A DNA stretch of 15,794 bases, from assembly GCA_964477685.1 (NCBI GenBank), contig CAYZHK010000035.1:1-15794 (forward strand), in the 5' to 3' direction. Under the pieces are notes generated by a model. That model worked only from the letters and a program-made list of their open reading frames with translations, did no database searches and was not told the origin of the DNA. Of this stretch, positions 14,053 through 15,794 are shown piece after piece; the first letter of the stretch is position 1, and each line of letters starts with the position of its first letter. Position numbers and translations under genes: made by a program. This stretch comes from JACTUC01 sp964477685. Lineage in GTDB: Archaea > Thermoproteota > Methanomethylicia > Methanomethylicales > Methanomethylicaceae.

Positions 14053-14787
14053 TCAGGCCTCCTCCATTTCGCTGTTCATCGACTTTTTGAAGTGCTCCTC
14101 CAATGCCTCCTTCTGCTTCTTGTGTACTTCCATGCACCCCCTCTTGGCAAGTTCCAGACCCCTGTTGAACTCGTCTTGGGTTAGGAGGCCGTCCATCTGG
14201 ATCAGCGTCACCAGGTTCTTGTTTGGCATCATGGCAACGGGCATGTCCGAGTCGCCCTGCTTGTCCTCTTCGTCCATGACGTCCAGCACAAGCTGCCCCT
14301 CCACCTTGCCGACCGCGACGCTGCAGACGAGGTCCCTCATGGGGATTCCAGCGTCAGTCAGCGCCAGGGCGGCGGCGGATATGGCCGCGCACCTTGTGCT
14401 GCCGTCGGCCTGGATCACCTCGGCGTAGATGTCGATTGTGGCCCGGGGGTATAGCTCCACGAAGATTGCGGGCTCAAGGGCTTCCTTTATCACCTTGGAG
14501 ATTTCGTGCTCCCGCCGGGCGGGGGCTGGCGATTTCCGCTCGCCGACCGAGAACGTGGCCATCCTGTAGAGCGCCTCCACCCTGCACCTGTCTGCCATTG
14601 CGAGGTGCTTGGGGTGGGCTTCTCTGGGGCCCATGATCCCCACAATGATCTTCGTCCTGCCCCATTCAACATAGGCAGAGCCGTCAGCATTGTTCAAAAT
14701 ACCAAGCTGGAACTTGATGGGCCTCAGTTCGTCCAGTCTTCGCCCATCGTACCTGATACCGTCATTTATCAGATGTGTCTTGCTCAT
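14053..14787 (-). CDS. rrp41: Exosome complex catalytic component Rrp41
   Basis: Rrp41 is the phosphorolytic subunit of the archaeal exosome, degrading RNA 3' to 5' with phosphate and able to add A-rich tails in reverse. The 244 residues have the RNase PH fold: GIRYDGRR (10-17), GSAYVEWGRT (36-45), the ARREHEISKVI helix with Arg91 and Arg92, QADGSTRCAAI (126-136), and the acidic pair Asp175 and Asp181 in EEDKQGDSDMPVA, equivalent to the catalytic aspartates of Sulfolobus Rrp41. It is therefore expected to be active. The ATG at 14787 is four bases from the Rrp4 TGA, with AAGGAG about ten bases upstream. Confidence 0.97.
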   Translation of the reverse strand: MSKTHLINDGIRYDGRRLDELRPIKFQLGILNNADGSAYVEWGRTKIIVGIMGPREAHPKHLAMADRCRVEALYRMATFSVGERKSPAPARREHEISKVIKEALEPAIFVELYPRATIDIYAEVIQADGSTRCAAISAAALALTDAGIPMRDLVCSVAVGKVEGQLVLDVMDEEDKQGDSDMPVAMMPNKNLVTLIQMDGLLTQDEFNRGLELAKRGCMEVHKKQKEALEEHFKKSMNSEMEEA

Positions 14788-14791
14788 AATA

Positions 14792-15484
14792 TCATGCTCC
14801 TTGCTTCATCTTGAGAAAATACTCCTGAATCCTGTCGGTAAGCCCGGTGGTGTGCGCCTCGGCTTCGATCTTCCTGATGGCCTGGGCCACCACTGCCTCC
14901 TCGTCCCGCGTCTTCCCGGATATCCAGACCCTTCCGTTCTGGCCGACAAAGATCTGGCAGCCGGACTCCTTCTTGAGGAGGCTGATCATGGACCCCTTCT
15001 TCCCGATTATCCTTGGGACCCTTGTGAAGTCCACTTCAATCACCGTTCCCCTCTGGATCTTCCCGAGCCCCTGCTCCCTGGTTGTGAGGGAGGGGCTCCT
15101 CGTCCTGTCGAAGGAGATGACCTTCGCTATCACCATCTCCCCGATGTCGAGGTAGCTCCTGGCGTCCTCCTTCATGGTGTTGAGAGGCTTGGAGAGGAAC
15201 TCCTTGGCGAAGAGAACGGCTTCGTAGGGCGCCCTTATGTCGACCATCCAGGCGGTGGATATCACCTCTACGACCTTGCCCACTACCACATCGTCCACGT
15301 AGGGCATGTAGCATCCCCTCAGGGGGATGACGTTGACCGTCTCGTTCCTCAGCTCGGCAAGGCCCACAACGGAGGCGAAGATGTGCTCCCCCTCCTTGTA
15401 GGTATTCATGCCGGGGTTATACTTCCCTTCGGCCAAAATAGTGCCGGGGACCACTAGCTGTCTCGGCTCAAAATTGGTTGGCAT
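14792..15484 (-). CDS. rrp4: Exosome complex RNA-binding component Rrp4
   Basis: Rrp4 forms part of the cap above the Rrp41-Rrp42 ring and guides RNA into the pore. The 230 residues include an N-terminal domain with VVPGTILAEG (11-20), an S1 domain at about 62-130 (from YVDDVVVGKVVEV) and a KH domain with GKKG at 161-164 in VPRIIGKKGSMI. The ATG at 15484 is preceded by GAGGTG, which overlaps the SBDS stop codon, so translation is coupled. The other cap protein, Csl4, is not in the window. The length is normal. Confidence 0.97.
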   Translation of the reverse strand: MPTNFEPRQLVVPGTILAEGKYNPGMNTYKEGEHIFASVVGLAELRNETVNVIPLRGCYMPYVDDVVVGKVVEVISTAWMVDIRAPYEAVLFAKEFLSKPLNTMKEDARSYLDIGEMVIAKVISFDRTRSPSLTTREQGLGKIQRGTVIEVDFTRVPRIIGKKGSMISLLKKESGCQIFVGQNGRVWISGKTRDEEAVVAQAIRKIEAEAHTTGLTDRIQEYFLKMKQGA

Positions 15485-15493
15485 ATAAACACC

Positions 15494-15794
15494 TCAAATC
15501 TTCTTGACATTGATCTCAACGTTGCCGCGGGTCAGCTCGTTGAGCTTGTCGATGAAGCTCTGCTGGATTCCCGCGGGGATAACTGCCTCGCCCATCCATG
15601 TGCCGTCGGCGAGCCAGTTCGATTTCGTAACGTTTCCCGACTTCGTCACGTAGCTGCTCACCCTTGCCGCATGCTCCCGTGAGACCTTGATGCTCATCCC
15701 CACCTGGGAGATCTTCAGCGGCAGGGAGACCCTCAGGTCCTTTATCACTTCCTGGGCCTGCTCCTCCGCGGACCTGAAAGGATCGATATTGACC
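15494..15794 (-). CDS. sdo1: Ribosome maturation protein SBDS homologue, C-terminal part (5' partial)
   Basis: SBDS releases the anti-association factor aIF6 from the large subunit, working with EF-2 in eukaryotes through EFL1. The frame is open from the TGA at 15494-15496 to the window edge, so the gene begins outside; the GTG at 15748 is an internal codon. The visible 99 residues begin with NIDPFRSAEEQAQEVIKDL and continue through LPLKISQ, SNWLADGTWMGEAVIPAG and a final ELTRGNVEINVKKI, which match domains II-III of archaeal SBDS. It is the first gene visible in the exosome superoperon, ten bases from Rrp4. Confidence 0.95.
   Translation of the reverse strand, partial: VNIDPFRSAEEQAQEVIKDLRVSLPLKISQVGMSIKVSREHAARVSSYVTKSGNVTKSNWLADGTWMGEAVIPAGIQQSFIDKLNELTRGNVEINVKKI

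Noticed and set aside
12898..15457. Long open frames on the + strand opposite Rrp42, Rrp41 and Rrp4 (up to about 268 codons)
   Set aside because: They are mirror frames of GC-rich conserved genes. Their translations are low-complexity and match no family, while the minus strand encodes complete, recognisable proteins.

Overview
The window is a gene-dense stretch of an archaeal chromosome. It carries archaea-specific information-processing genes (exosome Rrp4/Rrp41/Rrp42, SBDS, KEOPS Pcc1, prefoldin beta, Nep1, RNase P Rpp21, a diphthamide-type EF-2), TATA-box promoters and a mixture of leaderless and Shine-Dalgarno starts. The style of EF-2 and the GC-rich sequence suggest a Thermoplasmatota-like euryarchaeal lineage. 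That placement is inference; no marker here fixes the species.

Layout, left to right. Positions 1-1076 (+) hold the C-terminal part of a secreted, sequon-rich surface protein, convergent with an ATP-dependent DNA ligase (-) and separated from it by a hairpin that can serve as terminator. Rpp21 (-) lies upstream of the ligase and is divergent from Nep1 (+) across a nearly symmetrical TATA element. A tRNA-Gly(CCC) with encoded CCA (-) follows Nep1. An EamA/DMT transporter (-) is interrupted by a single in-frame TAG. Then come EF-2 (-), a 6-phospho-3-hexuloisomerase (-), and an ECF transporter energising module EcfA-EcfA-EcfT (-) with no adjacent S component.

The right third is the archaeal exosome superoperon, read right to left: SBDS (partial), Rrp4, Rrp41, Rrp42, L37Ae, a Brix protein, Pcc1, prefoldin beta, a DUF3194-like protein, and a DHH-DHHA1 phosphoesterase. 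Gaps are short or negative, so translation is probably coupled throughout. These genes join ribosome maturation, 3'-5' RNA decay, tRNA t6A modification and protein folding in one transcription unit. The rpoP gene often found after L37Ae is absent here.

No stretch longer than about 110 bases lacks a gene. No insertion sequence, CRISPR array or prophage was seen. The most notable anomaly is the in-frame amber codon in the transporter. Most of the rest is conserved core archaeal chromosome.
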